Position numbers and translations under genes: made by a program
Source of the DNA: Volvariella volvacea V23
Lineage: Eukaryota; Basidiomycota; Agaricomycetes; Agaricales; Pluteaceae
DNA length: 64,000 nucleotides
NCBI GenBank assembly: GCA_000349905.1
Contig: KB722750.1
Coordinates: forward strand, 553,824-617,823
Direction: 5' to 3'
Shown: positions 60,532 to 64,000 of the stretch, one piece after another
Layout of the letters: each line of letters opens with the position of its first letter
How positions within the stretch are numbered: position 1 is the first letter of the stretch
Notes under the pieces: generated by a model
The model's input: the letters and a program-made list of their open reading frames with translations, nothing else
What the model was told of the DNA's origin: nothing
Database searches by the model: none

Positions 60532-63091
60532 TTTTGGATGCAGCTTCCCCTCGGAGTTTGCTGCATAAAGTGTGGTAAGTCCTGGAAATTGATAGCTGAT
60601 GCTTAGGGCTCAGCATGCAAACACCTCCCTCAGCAATTTCCCCATAAAATGTGGCAATTCCCAGACTTCACTGCTGCATGCTCTTTCTTGGCATCTTTCT
60701 TAAAATGCAGCAAATTCCAGGATTTATTCAATTCACACTGCACTACATCATATTTTATAATAGTTGTAGATACAAATTAGGTGTATTTAATATGGAATAT
60801 ATATGCATAATTAGCTATATTTGTTTCCTACTTGTTATACACTCAATAATCCCTCATAACAATGTAGAAGTGTCATATTTTAGTTGAGTTCAATGAAAGT
60901 TTGCATCTCATTTGAGAACCATGGGAGAATCAACACTGCACTTTGCACATGCATTATACACATAAAATGGAAGGTTTTTTTTTCCCTTATAGCTAAGAGA
61001 TATATGAAGAACCTGTAGAGATATTGATCATTTTGTTGTTTTTTTTTTTTTTTTACCTAAAGAATTGCATCGCATTCAATAACCATGGAGCACAAATTGA
61101 AGCTAATACTACCATTGGATTCTACATAATATTCCATACAAGTTTGGTTATTACATCACGAGATTCTGTGAAGAATTGATTGAGCAATGGGGCATACAGA
61201 TAGAACAGGACATGTCACATTTTGTGACCAGGGGTAGCCTCTCAGAAAAGTTGCACCCTCAGCCAAAAGTTGCAACAGCACTACAGAGACAAATGTCTAT
61301 ATTTGGATGATGTGACACTAGACCATTGAAACTACACTCATCAAGGGTGCTTAATTACTCATTCAATTCTTCATCAAACCTTGTGATGTTATAACAAATT
61401 CTGTGCCGTCTTTTATGTAGATTCCAATGGTTATATTAGTTTTAATGCGCGCTCCACGGTTATTGAATGCGATGCAATTCTTTGGTGAGAAAAACATGAA
61501 ATGATCAAGATCTCTACAGGTTCTTCATATATTTCTTAGCTATAAGGGAGATAAATCTTTGATTTTATATGTAGAGTCCATATGCAAAGTGCGGTGTTGA
61601 TATCTCCCACAGTTTACAAATGTGATGCAATTTTTTAATATATGCAATACAAAAAAATTGAATAACTTGACATAACCTTTATGAATTTGTTGAGTATAAG
61701 GGAATGAAATCACCTATTATATGTATACAGTGTATCTTTAAAGGATGTGATCAATATCTCAAACACTATGCAACCTTTTGATGTATAATGCACAAAATTG
61801 CAAATATCATTCAACTTCATCATACCTGTACTAATACTGTGAGAGGTGGCTGATATCCTTGGTAAAGATATTGAGAAGATATCATAATTCTCACAATCTG
61901 ATTGGCTGATAGCTCTGTATTTCAATATGTCTACCAAATTTTCATAATACTAATATATATTGGCCATTTTCCAGTGTGTAATCTTTATGTATCTTCTCTT
62001 TCTTTTTTTGCTAGACAAAATTGTCATGTCATGTTTTTATGGTCTATTAATGCAATAATGCTCTTGACTTAGAAAACAAGCTAAATAATATTATTCCAGT
62101 GACACTGCTTTGATATTTGTACTCAAATCACTGGTCATTACTACTTTTTTCTATCTGCTCTATTTTTGCATTTAATCTTGTATTATTAGCTTATTATATA
62201 TTTTGTATATAATTGTTTTACTTGCAGCATTATTTAGAATGGCAAAATGTATTTTCACAATAAGTTTTAACCTACAATAGACATGTATAATACTATTAAT
62301 TATTAGAAATACATATATTATTATAATAATCAGGCTGGAATTTACTAGTTATTAAAAAATTCACAGGTCAGATGGTATATAACTTACTATATTTTAAGTA
62401 AACTTAATTCCAGACTTGGATATGCCAGGTGTCACCATGGCCCATAGTTCAAAGTTGAACTCAACCAAGATATAATACTTTTACATTGTTATGAGGGATT
62501 ATTGAATGTATAATAAGTAGAAAACAAATATAGCTAATTATGCATACATATTCCATATTAAATACACATAATTTAATATACAGTATTAAACTTGTAGGTA
62601 CTTGTTAAAGGTGTTTGATAATAAGCTCAAAAACAATGATGTCATAGGCATGTACACTGTGCACACCTATGACATCATGGTTCTAGTATGCCTGTGTGGT
62701 GAAGAAGTAGCTTGGTGGGGAAAGATACTGTATGGGAGAAATACTGTTGGGCAAATGGTGTTGTAGATGCAGTAAATAGCTTATGCCATTATTAAATGGT
62801 GTGTAGTGGTGCTGGCAGTGCTGGTGAAAAGAGGAAAATTGAGAAAAACAACAAAGCCAAATAAGAATATAGTTTCAGCATTCTCAGCCAGCCTTAAGCA
62901 AAGTTTGGAACTTACCACAAAATAAGGAAAATGCCAAAAGGAGTACCTCTGAGTGAAGTTTGGGACTTATCACAAATTATGAGGAAAATGCTGAAGAGGC
63001 TGTCTATCTGCCCAGTTTTAAGCAACAGCAATCAATTTTCAGAGCTAACCACAAAATATCCAGCAAACTCTGAAAGGGAGCTGCATCAAAA
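60532..63091. mobile_element. Fold-back element with very long inverted repeats
   Basis: Left arm 60532-61165 pairs with right-side sequences in reverse order. 60532-60563 matches 63061-63091, 60775-60892 matches 62459-62573 with few mismatches, and 60901-61165 matches 61378-61630. The loop is about 61166-61377. The right arm is interrupted by about 830 bp at 61631-62458 and another expansion near 62574-62880. No transposase frame. The whole stretch is AT-rich, unlike the genes nearby. Looks like a palindromic (MITE/foldback type) element with later insertions in one arm. Confidence 0.65.
62637..62682. repeat. Short palindrome with 13-bp arms
   Basis: ATGATGTCATAGG and its complement CCTATGACATCAT flank a spacer of about 16 bp that is itself nearly symmetric (TGTACACTGTGCACA). 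It lies in the expanded part of the fold-back element's right arm. Confidence 0.6.
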
Positions 63092-64000
63092 AGGCTAAGT
63101 CCTTCACTTACATTCTAGACTTGGAAATCCATAGATATAGACACATGGAGATACAATGGAGAACTGACAATATGAATTGAAAAGTACACTTTCAACACAC
63201 TGGCTGTTTCTAAGGCTGCTAAGTCACTCTCACTCCATCTCAAACCCATCAAATGGCCAACATCACTCCTAGCATATATTCTCAAGATCTATCAGAACAT
63301 TCCAGAAAACCCACTTCTTTAGGTTTAGCAGCCACTACAGCCACTGCTATCAAACTAGTAAGGCTATGAAAAATCTCATCTACAGGATACCCAAGGAAGC
63401 ACAGAGTTTCTACATCATTATCACTGCTAAAGAACAATAACAACCATATATAGATAGGTACTATGTAAGAATAAATGTACATTAGTCATATTTCTGGAAC
63501 TATCTAGATTGAGTATACATAAGGAAGTAACCTAACAGTCCAAGCTCCTCAGCTTTGACTTAGTCTACTTTTCTGAGTTCTATTTCTCTACTTCACTCCA
63601 ATATCAATAACCTCAAGATTCCACCATGATGAGTAATACATTGTAAAAATTTCTTTTTTCTTTTATCCCTTGAGTTGTGAGATAGTCTACTCACAGACCA
63701 AGAGGTACTTCTTGCTATTTGCAGGCTTACAAGGAGGTGACTCCTGTCTATTGCCTGTGAGCTGAACAACAAGTATAAAGCAGTGGCCAAGATGGACACT
63801 AGTGCCAAGATTGCTGAGTGCTTGTTACAGGACAACTGACCAACAAGGGATCTTGCAGGAGAAGAGTCACAATGCTGGGGTTGAGCGTACTCAGATGATG
63901 GTAGTATCAGTCTAAGAGACAGAATTGATTGATCTGGGAAGCGAAACCCAGAGATATAAGCCTTATATACATGAAGGTTGTATGTACGTATTTGTTATTG
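63092..64000. other. AT-rich end of window
   Basis: About 0.9 kb without a supported gene. Probably continuing repeat-rich sequence. Confidence 0.35.

Overview
This window is nuclear DNA from a filamentous basidiomycete, most likely an Agaricomycete. The evidence is dense short spliceosomal introns (about 35-75 nt, GT..AG), several tiny exons, and typical gene families: CE4 chitin deacetylase, F-box paralog clusters, a NACHT NTPase, a fungal SLATT protein and a TPR protein with an N-terminal helical bundle. Exon coordinates were worked out by hand from splice signals and reading phase. For every complete spliced model the exon lengths add up to a multiple of three.

Layout. 0-6 kb: mitochondrial elongation factor G (cut by the window start) and a GPI-anchored chitin deacetylase with 13 exons, one only 2 nt long. 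6.5-12.8 kb: a same-strand tandem array of three divergent paralogs, each ending in three Cys/His zinc-finger-like motifs. 13.7-16.5 kb: a helical-N-terminus plus TPR protein. 17.8-20.4 kb: two E2 ubiquitin-conjugating-enzyme paralogs without the catalytic cysteine. 21.5-24.3 kb: housekeeping genes COX8, RRP45 and SDH4. 25.1-33.4 kb: three F-box paralogs, with a third cysteine-less E2 between the second and third. 34.3-39.5 kb: a cyclophilin and an Sfp1-like zinc-finger factor. 39.6-47.6 kb: a gene-poor stretch. 47.7-52.1 kb: an EamA/DMT transporter and a NACHT NTPase. 53-54.6 kb: AT-rich coding-like exons interrupted by a 633-bp TIR element with a 6-bp target-site duplication. 55.7-60 kb: a SLATT-domain protein and a class II aldolase-family protein. 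60.3-63.1 kb: a partial second copy of the TIR-element sequence and a large fold-back (long inverted repeat) element.

Two themes stand out. One is a locus of ubiquitin-system paralogs (three F-box proteins and three E2 folds whose active-site Cys has become Ser, Gly or Ala), which suggests expansion and pseudo-enzyme evolution. The other is a set of candidate self/non-self or cell-death genes (TPR with helical N-terminus, NACHT, SLATT) spread along an otherwise conserved region that also carries three mitochondrial genes (MEF1, COX8, SDH4).
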